In this document: positions 17,162 through 25,211 of the stretch, piece by piece
Layout: the number at the start of each line of letters is the position of its first letter
Position numbering within the stretch: position 1 is the first letter of the stretch
DNA from: Palsa-89 sp035508055
GTDB taxonomy: Bacteria > Acidobacteriota > Terriglobia > Bryobacterales > Bryobacteraceae
Length of the DNA stretch: 64,000 nucleotides
NCBI GenBank assembly: GCA_035508055.1
Contig: DATJNO010000052.1
Span: 62,001 to 126,000 of the forward strand
Reading direction: 5' to 3'
Position numbers and translations under genes: made by a program
Notes under the pieces: model-generated
Told to the model about the DNA's origin: nothing
The model's input: the letters and a program-made list of their open reading frames with translations, nothing else
The model's database searches: none

Positions 17162-17815
17162 CTACTCCTCGTCCTGGCAGACGTCGTCCAGGATTTCGGT
17201 GTCCAGCTTCTTGTAGTAGCGGGTGTACGTGTAGGGTTTGACGAGGGTCTTGGGGTCTTCGGCGGTTACTTTGTATTCGAGGTACGCGCCGGCCAGCACG
17301 GGACGAATCCGCTCTACCAGGTGCAATGCATCGCTGTGCTGGGCGCCTTCGTCGTTGAGCCAGGTCTGATCGTTGAAGCCCACGGTATCGATGACGAGCG
17401 TGTCGCCCTCCCACCGGGCGACCGAGTCTCCCAGCCAGGTGGGTTCCAACTTCCCGGGATGGCCGCGCTTCAGATAGATGGTACGGAACACGCCGTGCGA
17501 GAGATCTTCAAAGAGCATCACGATCATCGCCCTCACCGGCACCAGTTCGATCTTGGTTTGCTCCTGAGCCATCATGCGGAAGGGGCCAACCGGCTGGCAC
17601 ATTTTCCACGGGTCCTTCTTCAAGTCGACAGCCTTGGCCTGTTTCGCGGCTTCCGGCAGCAGCTGGATAGCCGCGGGCGACCCCACGTTTTCGCGGCCGC
17701 CGGAGAGCGTGACGCGATCGGAGATGGATTGATAGACGCCCTGCAGATCGGGGTGGGCCGGCTGCGCGAGGGCAAGCGGCACGCAGAGAATTGAGGAGAG
17801 CGCGAGCGCTTTCAT
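17162..17815 (-). CDS. secreted protein, member A of a three-gene related family
   Basis: A 217-residue exported protein with signal MKALALSSILCVPLALAQ and mature start AHPDLQGVYQ. It shares GDSVARWEGDTLVIDTVGFNDQTW, HLVERIRP and the terminal YTYTRYYKKLDTE...DVCQDEE region with its upstream neighbour, showing a tandem duplication. Function is unknown; the compact beta-rich pattern suggests a lipocalin-like or binding fold, but this is inference only. The start at 17815 overlaps the stop of gene B by four bases (ATGA), so translation is probably coupled. A longer frame to 17896 lies inside gene B and is rejected. Confidence 0.72.
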   Translation of the reverse strand: MKALALSSILCVPLALAQPAHPDLQGVYQSISDRVTLSGGRENVGSPAAIQLLPEAAKQAKAVDLKKDPWKMCQPVGPFRMMAQEQTKIELVPVRAMIVMLFEDLSHGVFRTIYLKRGHPGKLEPTWLGDSVARWEGDTLVIDTVGFNDQTWLNDEGAQHSDALHLVERIRPVLAGAYLEYKVTAEDPKTLVKPYTYTRYYKKLDTEILDDVCQDEE

Positions 17816-18585
17816 TTCACTTGCCGCGCGCGATCCAGTTCTTTTTTCAACGCTGCATCGCGATACGCCTTCCACGTCTCCGGATCTTCGTTGCAAACGT
17901 CTTCGGCCATCTCCACGCCGTCCGGTTGTTTTTTGTAATAGCGGTTATACGTGTAGGCGGAAGTCAGCGCCTCGCGGTCTTCCACCGTGATGTTGATCTC
18001 GAGCAAGCTGCCATCGGCGACGCGCCGCATGCGCTCCAACAAATGGGCCTCTTCGGTGTGCGGCTCCATGCCGCCGAACAACCACGATTTGTCGTTGAAC
18101 CCGATGGTGTCCACGAGCAACGTGTCGCCCTCCCAGCGCCCGACGGAGTCGCCATTCCAACTGGGAATCGGGTTCTTGGGATGCGGGCGGTCCAGGAAGA
18201 TGCGGCGCACGCCGGCCGTGTTGACGTTGTCGAATACCATGACGATCCGGCCGCGCTCTTCCAGCCACAGAAACCTTCCGGCCATGCTCGGATAGCGAAA
18301 GATCCCGTCGGGCAGACAGACCTGCCCGGTGTCGTCGGCGACGCCGTCGGTGGCCTCCATGCGCGCCTTGGCCCACGGCTGAAGGTGCGCAACGATCAGG
18401 TCATTCAGCCGTTCGCCGGGTGCGTCCTGATGAAAGCCGGTGCCCGCGAGATCGCGATTGTTCGCGAGTGCGTAGTAGCCGGTCCAGTCAGTGTGCGCTT
18501 GTCCGGCGGGCTGCGCCTGACCCGCACTCCACGCCATCCCGAGAACCAGGAGCGCCACAAGAGTACGGCCAAGCGTGTTGCTCAT
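17812..18585 (-). CDS. secreted protein, member B of a three-gene related family
   Basis: A 257-residue exported protein; the signal peptide ends near GQAQ (about residue 25), then HTDWTGYYALANNRD. It carries GDSVGRWEGDTLLVDTIGFNDKSW, AHLLERMRR and YTYNRYYKKQPDG...DVCNED, aligning along much of its length with gene A. A single conserved Cys near the C-terminus (EDVCNED) is shared. It follows the diheme cytochrome gene after ten bases and overlaps gene A by four. The position between cytochrome and hydrolase suggests a periplasmic accessory or substrate-binding role. Confidence 0.72.
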   Translation of the reverse strand: MSNTLGRTLVALLVLGMAWSAGQAQPAGQAHTDWTGYYALANNRDLAGTGFHQDAPGERLNDLIVAHLQPWAKARMEATDGVADDTGQVCLPDGIFRYPSMAGRFLWLEERGRIVMVFDNVNTAGVRRIFLDRPHPKNPIPSWNGDSVGRWEGDTLLVDTIGFNDKSWLFGGMEPHTEEAHLLERMRRVADGSLLEINITVEDREALTSAYTYNRYYKKQPDGVEMAEDVCNEDPETWKAYRDAALKKELDRARQVK

Positions 18586-18595
18586 AATCGCTCAT

Positions 18596-19357
18596 CTAAG
18601 GCTGGGCCACGGCGCGCAAATAGTCGAGAATCGCGTCCAACTCGGCATCGCTATAGGCTGTGATCACCGACGCATGGCGCCAGGCGCTGCCGGCGCTGAA
18701 CTTCGCTTCTCCTGGCAGCGTGTTGCGCTGGACCGGAGGCGTGGCGCCCAGGTCATAGAACTGCGCGCCCTGCTTGCCGTCGCTCAACACCAGGACCGGC
18801 ATGGATGCGCCATCGATTGTGCCGGTCTTGACGTTCGGTGTGGCGAGCGATTTGAGCGCATCGACGGAAGCCGGTACTTGCGAGATCGGGCCGGCGACGG
18901 GAATTCCGAAGCCGCCCACTTCGTGACACGTGGAGCATCGTCCAAATCCGCGTACCGCCTCCCGGAACAGCAATGCGCCGCGAGCGGCCTCGCCGTTGAG
19001 TTGCGGTCCCGACGCGCCCGTCGCCGCGGGACCCAAGCCGGCAGCCGGATTGGCGACGCCGTTCAGCGCCGCAACGTAAGCAATGACCGCTGCCAGATCC
19101 GCATCCGGCAGCCTTCCCTCGAACGACTGCATGCCGGAGTTCGGAATGCCGCGCACGACAACGCCCATGATGTACGCCCGATTGAATCCCCGAGCGGCCA
19201 GGCGAGGAGCGCCACCCGAGGCGCCGCGCGCTCCGTGGCAGTAGCCGGTGGCGCACGTTTGGGAGAATACCTGCTCGCCCCGCTTCAGCATCGCCGAGGG
19301 ATCCTGCGGAAATGCCAGCACGGCGCCGGCCGCGAGCAGGAGAAGTGAACGCGTCAT
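18596..19357 (-). CDS. diheme cytochrome c, partner of the PQQ dehydrogenase
   Basis: A 253-residue exported protein with signal MTRSLLLLAAGAVLAFPQ. The first heme site is unusual, QTCATGYCHG, with four residues between the cysteines (C35, C40, H41). The second is canonical, GRCSTCHEVGG (about 141-145). GIPNSGMQSFEG offers a Met ligand for heme 1, and a second Met may come from GASMPVLVLSDG. It is the expected electron acceptor for the dehydrogenase encoded directly upstream, whose stop it overlaps by four bases. The start at 19357 is chosen for this overlap and for the signal peptide; the longer frame to 19465 is rejected. Confidence 0.85.
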   Translation of the reverse strand: MTRSLLLLAAGAVLAFPQDPSAMLKRGEQVFSQTCATGYCHGARGASGGAPRLAARGFNRAYIMGVVVRGIPNSGMQSFEGRLPDADLAAVIAYVAALNGVANPAAGLGPAATGASGPQLNGEAARGALLFREAVRGFGRCSTCHEVGGFGIPVAGPISQVPASVDALKSLATPNVKTGTIDGASMPVLVLSDGKQGAQFYDLGATPPVQRNTLPGEAKFSAGSAWRHASVITAYSDAELDAILDYLRAVAQP

Positions 19358-21021
19358 TTTGCGGAACCCTCCGGCAGCGCGAATACCACCAGTGACGAGC
19401 CCAGCCTCCAGTCCTGATCCGGAAACAGAGCCTGGACCGCACCGCCGACCACCGAAGAGTGCCATCCGGTGGATGTGGCGATGTACTCACGCCCGTTCAC
19501 CGAATAGGCGACCGACGCACCGCGATGACCGGCGCCGGTTTGAAAACTCCACAGCTTGTTTCCCTTGGCGGCGTCGAGCGCGAAAAACTCGCCTTCGGGA
19601 TTTCCGGTGAACACCAGGTTGCCAGCCGTGGCGAGCATAGACGCGAGCAAAACATATTTGTACGGCACGCTCCAGACGCGTTTGCCCGTGGCGGGATCCC
19701 AGGCGTCGATGTGGCTGTTGGTGGCGCGGCCCGGAATCAGGCGAATGGGAAAATCTCCATTCATGTAGTTTTCCCCCTCTTCGGCCGGATTATTGTTGGG
19801 CGTAATGTCGTTGCACATTTCGTTGACGGGCACGTAGATCAGGCCGGTGCGCGGCGAATAGGCCATCGAGTTCCAGCTTTTCGCACCGGCCGCACTGGGA
19901 CAGATCGCGGTGGACTTGCCGAGTTGCGGCTCATTGCGGCCGACGAGTTTGCCGTCCTCGGTGATTCCCGTCACCCAGGTCCGAACCTCGGGGACGGAGA
20001 ACACGCCGAGCAATTCGCCATTGGTGCGATCCAGAACCGAGGTCAAGCCGCTCTTGTTCATGTGAACCAACGCCTGGCGTGTGCGGCCGCGGATCTGGAG
20101 GTCCATCAGCAGGACTTCGTAGGCGGAATCGTAATCCCAGATGTCGCCGGGGACTTCCTGATGGAACCAGCGCAGCTTGCCGGTATCGGGGTCCAGGGCC
20201 ACGACGCTCGCCGTGTAGAGATTCAGATTCTTGTTTTTGTCGGCGCCGGTGGGCACGCGTCTCGCGTCGTAGAAATCGGCCGCGGCGTTGCCGGTGCCCC
20301 AATAAAGCAGGTTCAGCGCGGCGTCGTAGGAACCGGTCAGCCAGGGTGCGCCGCCACCGAAGATCCAACTGTCGCCCTTCCAGGTCTCGTGTCCCTTTTC
20401 GCCCGGGCCGGGAACCACATACCAGCGCCAGGCCAGGTGTCCGTTGTTGGTGGAGAACGCGGTCAGATAGCCGCGATGCGCACTGTCGCCTCCCGTGCCG
20501 CCCACGATGACCTTGTCCTGGACCACCAGCGGAGCGGCGGTGATGTTGCAACCGCACTGCTGGGCGTCGTCGATGTTGACGCGCCACAGCAGGCGGCCAG
20601 TCTTTTGATCCAGCGCGACGAGGTAGTTGTCCTTGGTGCCGAAGAAGACCTTGCCGCCGCCGACGGCCAAGCCGCGATTTCCGACGAATCCGGGAACCGG
20701 GCGTGGCGGGTCGGGATAGCGGTAATTCCAGATTTCGCGGCCCGTGGCAGCGTCCAGGGCGAACACGCGCGCCCGCGCGGTGATCAGGTACAGCACGCCG
20801 TCCTGGACGATGGGCGTGGCTTGCAGGTTCTCCGCATAGTCGCCGGTTTGAAACATCCAGACCGGAGCGAGAGATTGGACGTTGGATGCGTTGATTTGAT
20901 CCAGGGCGCTGTAGCGCCACGAGAAATCCGTGCCGCCGTAAGAAGGCCAGTCGGCGTGCGTGGGTCCGGCGTCCTGGGCGAGCGCGGCGGACAGAGCGAA
21001 CAGGGCTAGAAACAATCGCAT
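19354..21021 (-). CDS. PQQ-dependent alcohol dehydrogenase (methanol/ethanol dehydrogenase family)
   Basis: A 555-residue periplasmic quinoprotein with signal MRLFLALFALSAALAQ and an eight-bladed propeller. The metal/PQQ site elements visible are WGTGN (Asn about 245) and PGDIWDYDSA, where the first Asp (about 296) is the catalytic base and the second, two residues on, matches the extra lanthanide ligand of XoxF-type enzymes. The vicinal Cys-Cys pair that precedes the NRG motif in methanol dehydrogenase is absent here (GFVGNRGLA); a CGC occurs at 156-158 instead. There is no fused cytochrome domain, and a separate diheme cytochrome follows. It is the first gene of a six-gene minus-strand run. 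Confidence 0.88.
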   Translation of the reverse strand: MRLFLALFALSAALAQDAGPTHADWPSYGGTDFSWRYSALDQINASNVQSLAPVWMFQTGDYAENLQATPIVQDGVLYLITARARVFALDAATGREIWNYRYPDPPRPVPGFVGNRGLAVGGGKVFFGTKDNYLVALDQKTGRLLWRVNIDDAQQCGCNITAAPLVVQDKVIVGGTGGDSAHRGYLTAFSTNNGHLAWRWYVVPGPGEKGHETWKGDSWIFGGGAPWLTGSYDAALNLLYWGTGNAAADFYDARRVPTGADKNKNLNLYTASVVALDPDTGKLRWFHQEVPGDIWDYDSAYEVLLMDLQIRGRTRQALVHMNKSGLTSVLDRTNGELLGVFSVPEVRTWVTGITEDGKLVGRNEPQLGKSTAICPSAAGAKSWNSMAYSPRTGLIYVPVNEMCNDITPNNNPAEEGENYMNGDFPIRLIPGRATNSHIDAWDPATGKRVWSVPYKYVLLASMLATAGNLVFTGNPEGEFFALDAAKGNKLWSFQTGAGHRGASVAYSVNGREYIATSTGWHSSVVGGAVQALFPDQDWRLGSSLVVFALPEGSAK

Positions 21022-21127
21022 GGTTTCCTATCATAGTTGCTTTCCAGCTGGTAGGCCAAGCTCCCTCGGCAGGTCCGTAAACATGTACTATGAACCGTGT
21101 AGCTCAAATTACCTGGAGGCTCCGCGT

Positions 21128-22129
21128 ATGATCACGCCACGTTCGCTCTCCCTCGGACTGATTCTTGCTCTGCCGCTGGCGGCGGGCACGGTTCGCATCA
21201 TCCAGACCAACAGCGCCGGCGACGATGTTTCCGTCATCGATCCGGTGACGAACAAAGTGGTCGGGACCATCAACGGCATCGAGGTGAACCACGGCGCGGC
21301 GGCGGCTCCGGACGGAAGCCATTACTTCGTCAGCGACGAAGAGAAGAGCACTCTGGACGTGGTGGATACCAAGACGCTGCAAGTGACGCGCCGCATTGCC
21401 CTCAGCGGGCACCCGAACAACATTGCCATCAGCAAGGACGGGCGGCGCGTGTACGTTTCCATCGCGGTCGCCCCCGGCGCGGTGGATGTCATCGATACAG
21501 CCTCGCTGGAACGCGTGAAGAGCATTCCGGTGAAGGGCGCGGTTCACAACACCTATGTCACGCCGGACGGCAAGTATGTCGTCAGCGGCTCGATTGCGTC
21601 CAAAGTGATCACGGTGATCGACCAGAAGACCGAAGAACCGCTGTGGTCGGTGCAGATGGATTTGGGAATCCGGCCGATGGCTTTCTACACGAATCCGGAC
21701 GGGTCGACGAAGTGGATCTTTGCTCAGCTGTCGGCCTTCAACGGCTTCGCGGTTCTGGACTTCGCGACGCACAAGGAGATCAACCGGGTCAAACTTCCCG
21801 ACCTGCCGCCGGGCGAGTCGACTTACAAGTGGGGCGGGAACGAGTCGCACGGGATGGCGGTGACGCCGGATGAAAAGACGCTGGTCGTGAACAGCCGGCT
21901 GAACAGCTCCATCTACTTTTATTCGCTGCCGGACTTGAAGCTTCTGGGAAGGACCGAAGTGGGCCGGTCGCCGGACTGGGTGACGCTGACGCCGGACGGC
22001 AAGCGTGCCTACGTGGCGTGCGCGGCATCGAATTTTGTGTCGGTGGTGGACATCCCGTCGCGGCGGGAGATTGCGAGGATTCCGGTGGGCGAGGTGCCGA
22101 AGCGCAACATCACGGCGGTGCTGCCTTGA
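21128..22129 (+). CDS. YncE-type secreted seven-bladed propeller protein
   Basis: A 333-residue exported protein (signal peptide to about residue 20) with the 40-residue repeats of the YVTN/YncE or cytochrome-cd1 propeller family. Blades show DDVSVIDPVTNKVVGTI, GHPNNIAISKDGRRVYVSI, AVDVIDTASLERVKSIPV and GRSPDWVTLTPDGKRAYVAC. There is no heme motif. Such proteins bind partners or ligands rather than catalyse. GGAGG precedes ATG 21128. The gene is divergent from the PQQ dehydrogenase across 106 bases, and its stop shares one base with the start of the next cytochrome gene, so it is probably part of the same redox module. Confidence 0.82.
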   Translation: MITPRSLSLGLILALPLAAGTVRIIQTNSAGDDVSVIDPVTNKVVGTINGIEVNHGAAAAPDGSHYFVSDEEKSTLDVVDTKTLQVTRRIALSGHPNNIAISKDGRRVYVSIAVAPGAVDVIDTASLERVKSIPVKGAVHNTYVTPDGKYVVSGSIASKVITVIDQKTEEPLWSVQMDLGIRPMAFYTNPDGSTKWIFAQLSAFNGFAVLDFATHKEINRVKLPDLPPGESTYKWGGNESHGMAVTPDEKTLVVNSRLNSSIYFYSLPDLKLLGRTEVGRSPDWVTLTPDGKRAYVACAASNFVSVVDIPSRREIARIPVGEVPKRNITAVLP

Positions 22130-22533
22130 TGCTGGCGCGGCTCGCATTTCTGGGGACGATCGTTTTCGCGGCTCATCTGGCGGCGGCGCAGCCGCTCGAC
22201 TACGAGACTTTCAAGACGACGATTGAGCCGATCTTCGCCAAGAAACGGCCCGGACACGCGCGCTGCGTGGCGTGCCACAGCGCGTCCAATAATCTGTTCA
22301 AGCTTCAGCCGTTGAAGGAAGGGGCGACGTGGACCGATGAGCAGTCGCGCATGAACTACCAATCGGTTCTGAGGCTGGTGAATCGAGCGGATCCTGCCGC
22401 GAGCAAGCTGCTGTTGCACCCGCTGGCCAAGGAAGGCGGAGGCGACGAGTTTCACAGCGGCGGCCGCCAGTTCCTTTCCAAAGACGATCCGGATTGGAAG
22501 GCGATGGCCGCGTGGGTGGGAGTGAAGGAGTAG
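22129..22533 (+). CDS. monoheme cytochrome c-like protein
   Basis: A 134-residue exported protein with signal MLARLAFLGTIVFAAHLAAAQ. A single CVACHS heme motif follows KKRPGHARC, with a later SKLLLHPLAKEGGGDEFHSGG segment like the cytochrome domains of planctomycete-type c cytochromes. The axial sixth ligand is not certain. The ATG overlaps the TGA of the propeller gene (TGATG), implying coupled translation and a working pair. Confidence 0.78.
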   Translation: MLARLAFLGTIVFAAHLAAAQPLDYETFKTTIEPIFAKKRPGHARCVACHSASNNLFKLQPLKEGATWTDEQSRMNYQSVLRLVNRADPAASKLLLHPLAKEGGGDEFHSGGRQFLSKDDPDWKAMAAWVGVKE

Positions 22534-22563
22534 GCGCGTCCGCGCTCCCGATACAATTCAGAA

Positions 22564-24336
22564 GTGCAACTGACATCCGCGGACTGGCTGGTAGTCGCGC
22601 TCTATTTCCTCTTCAACCTGGCCGTTGGCGTTTACTACAAGTCGCGCGCGGGCAAAAGCGTCAACGAATTTTTCCTTTCAGGCCGCAACGTGCCCTGGTG
22701 GCTGGCGGGGACGTCGATGGTCGCCACCACGTTCGCCGCCGACACGCCGCTGGCAGTCACCGGCATGGTTGCGACGGGAGGCATCGCCGGAAACTGGCTG
22801 TGGTGGAACTTCGTCGCCAGCGGAATGCTAACCGTGTTCTTCTACGCGCGGCTCTGGCGGCGCTCCGGCGTGATGACCGACATCGAGTTCTCCGAAATTC
22901 GCTACTCGGGTAAGCCGGCCGCATTCTTGCGCGGCTTCCGCGCCATTTACCTGGGCATCCCGATCAACTGCATCATTCTTGGGTGGGTCAATCTGGCGAT
23001 GGTGAAGATTCTGGAACTCGTGCTGGGAGTGACGAAGCTGGAAGCGCTCGCCATCGTCATGGGACTGATCGCGCTCACGTCATTCATCTCCACGCTGTCG
23101 GGTCTGTGGGGCGTGCTGGTGACCGACATGTTCCAGTTCGTGATCAAGATGGGCATGGTCACGGTGCTGGCGGTGTTCGCCGTGCAGGCGGTCGGCGGCA
23201 TCGATGCGATGAAAGCGAAACTCGCCGTGGTCGATCAGGCGCGCGGCGCATCGCAGGGTTCGGTTTTGAACTTTATTCCCGATCTGCACTCCGCCTGGAT
23301 GCCCATGATCACGTTCCTGGTCTACATCTCGATGAACTGGTGGTCCACCTGGTATCCGGGTGCGGAGCCGGGTGGCGGCGGGTACGTGGCGCAGCGCATG
23401 TTCAGCGCGAAGGATGAAAAGAACTCGCTGCTCGCGACGCTATGGTTCAACATCGCGCACTACGCCGTGCGCCCTTGGCCGTGGGTATTGGTGGCTCTGG
23501 CTTCGTTGATCCTGTTCCCGGGTCTGGCGGATCCGGAAACCGGCTACATCCGCGTCATGGTAGCTTACCTACCTCCTTCTCTCCGTGGGCTCATGATTGC
23601 GGCGTTCGCGGCGGCCTACATGTCCACCATTGCAACGCAGCTGAACTGGGGCGCCAGCTACCTGGTGAACGATTTCTACCGCCGCTTCTGGCAGCGCGAC
23701 CGCAGCGAGCGGCATTACGTCGTCGCGTCACAATGGGCTACGGTTTTCCTGACCATCGTCTCCGCCGTGGTGACGTTTTATCTCGATTCCATCGCGGGCG
23801 CGTGGAAACTGCTGCTGGTGACCGGCGCAGGCACCGGCGGCGTGTTGCTGCTGCGCTGGTATTGGTGGCGCATCAACGCGTGGAGCGAGGTGTCGGCCAT
23901 GATCTCGGGCTTCGTTGTTTCGCTCGCGTTGCAAATCGGCGGCGGTCTGGATAAAGACCAGCCACGCGACTTCGCCTGGATCATGATCATCACGGTGTCC
24001 GTCACGACGCTTGTCTGGCTGGCGGTGACGTTCCTGACGCGGCCTGAATCCCAGGAGACGCTGGTCGCATTCTATCGCCGCACACACCCTTCGGCGGCCG
24101 GATGGCGGCCCATCGCCGCGATGGCCCCGGACGTGAAACCGTCGACCGGCGGCTTGTCGAACCTGCTCGACTGGATCTCGGGCTGCGTCCTGATCTACGG
24201 CATCCTGTTCGGAACGGGAAAGCTGCTGCTGAAGGATTTCGTCAGCGGATCGATCCTACTGGCGCTGGGCCTCACGGCCGGCGCCGTGATCTACTGGGAT
24301 CTCTCGCGCCGCGGCTGGAGTACAGTGGTGGAATAG
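22564..24336 (+). CDS. sodium:solute symporter (SSS family)
   Basis: A 590-residue inner-membrane transporter with about 13 or more hydrophobic segments. The N-terminus LTSADWLVVALYFLFNLAVGVYYKSRAGKSVNEFFLSGRNVPWWLAGTSMVATTFA is diagnostic of the SSS/SLC5 family, with the unwound TM1 region and the NEFFLSGRN loop. A second conserved block is AAFAAAYMSTIATQLNWGASYLVNDFYRR. Members import sugars, carboxylates or amino acids with Na+. The substrate is unknown; the redox neighbours suggest uptake of an oxidised product. The start is GTG with no clear ribosome site, 30 bases after the cytochrome gene. Confidence 0.9.
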   Translation: MQLTSADWLVVALYFLFNLAVGVYYKSRAGKSVNEFFLSGRNVPWWLAGTSMVATTFAADTPLAVTGMVATGGIAGNWLWWNFVASGMLTVFFYARLWRRSGVMTDIEFSEIRYSGKPAAFLRGFRAIYLGIPINCIILGWVNLAMVKILELVLGVTKLEALAIVMGLIALTSFISTLSGLWGVLVTDMFQFVIKMGMVTVLAVFAVQAVGGIDAMKAKLAVVDQARGASQGSVLNFIPDLHSAWMPMITFLVYISMNWWSTWYPGAEPGGGGYVAQRMFSAKDEKNSLLATLWFNIAHYAVRPWPWVLVALASLILFPGLADPETGYIRVMVAYLPPSLRGLMIAAFAAAYMSTIATQLNWGASYLVNDFYRRFWQRDRSERHYVVASQWATVFLTIVSAVVTFYLDSIAGAWKLLLVTGAGTGGVLLLRWYWWRINAWSEVSAMISGFVVSLALQIGGGLDKDQPRDFAWIMIITVSVTTLVWLAVTFLTRPESQETLVAFYRRTHPSAAGWRPIAAMAPDVKPSTGGLSNLLDWISGCVLIYGILFGTGKLLLKDFVSGSILLALGLTAGAVIYWDLSRRGWSTVVE

Positions 24337-25209
24337 GTGGTATTTGCGGTGAAAGCGTACCTGGCGATTCTGCTTCTCGCTTGCGCGGGACAGTGTCTTG
24401 CCGCCCCAAAGAATCCCTTTGCCATCGTGCATCCGGTCTTCGCCACCAGTGAGGACGGCCCTCCGGTCGCAACGGACTATCAATTCGTCCCGGCCGACAC
24501 CATCTACTTCAGTTGCCAGGCCGAGGGCTATGGCAAGGTGGACAAGCGGGACGACTACGGCAAGCAGACGGTTGACCTGAAATACCACATTGAAGCGCGC
24601 GACACGCACGGCGTGCTGCTGCAGCCGCCCGTCGAGGGCGAGATCAAGACGGACGTCACGTCGGAAGACAAGAATTGGGAGCCGAAGTTGCGCTACAAGA
24701 TCGTGGTGCCGCCACTGCCCGATCCGGGCGAATATGTGGTTCTCGTCCAGCTGTCGGACGCGCAGGCGAAAGCGGACACCGAGCTACGAGCGCCGTTCAC
24801 CATTACGGCCCGTAAGGTCGCGCCGAGCGACAAGCTGATAGTGCGAAATTTCCATTTCCTGCGCAGCGAAGACGACGCGAAACCGCTGGAAGTGGCTGCG
24901 TACCGCCCTGGCGATCCGGTGTGGGCGCGCTTCGACATGACCGGCTACAAGCTCGGTGAGAAAAATCTGGTCGATATCGAGTATGGGCTGACGGTGCTGC
25001 GCGCGGACGGATCGACCGCATACACCCAACCGGAAGCCGCCACACAGCGAGTGCAGACGTTCTATCCGCAACGCTATCAGCCGGGCGAACTGAGCCTGAA
25101 TCTGGCGAAAGATCAGGCGCTCGGCAACTACACCATCGTGCTGACGGTGCGCGACAACCTCAGCCAGCAGACCTACGAAACGCGCGAGACCTTTTCGGTA
25201 GAGAAATAG
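24337..25209 (+). CDS. secreted hypothetical protein with repeated beta-sandwich segments
   Basis: A 290-residue exported protein. The N-terminus KAYLAILLLACAGQCLAA could be a signal peptide or a lipobox (LLAC). Two similar halves, each ending in a strand pattern like YVVLVQLSDAQAKADTELRAPFTI and YTIVLTVRDNLSQQTYETRETFSV, suggest duplicated Ig-like domains. No catalytic motif is visible. GTG 24337 directly follows the symporter stop; a GTG at 24349 is an alternative. It is the last gene of the plus-strand wing and converges on the methyltransferase-like gene. Confidence 0.65.
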   Translation: MVFAVKAYLAILLLACAGQCLAAPKNPFAIVHPVFATSEDGPPVATDYQFVPADTIYFSCQAEGYGKVDKRDDYGKQTVDLKYHIEARDTHGVLLQPPVEGEIKTDVTSEDKNWEPKLRYKIVVPPLPDPGEYVVLVQLSDAQAKADTELRAPFTITARKVAPSDKLIVRNFHFLRSEDDAKPLEVAAYRPGDPVWARFDMTGYKLGEKNLVDIEYGLTVLRADGSTAYTQPEAATQRVQTFYPQRYQPGELSLNLAKDQALGNYTIVLTVRDNLSQQTYETRETFSVEK

Positions 25210-25211
25210 GG

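Noticed and set aside
19459..21009. 516-codon plus-strand frame opposite the PQQ dehydrogenase
   Set aside because: Antisense shadow of a gene with signal peptide and active-site motifs.
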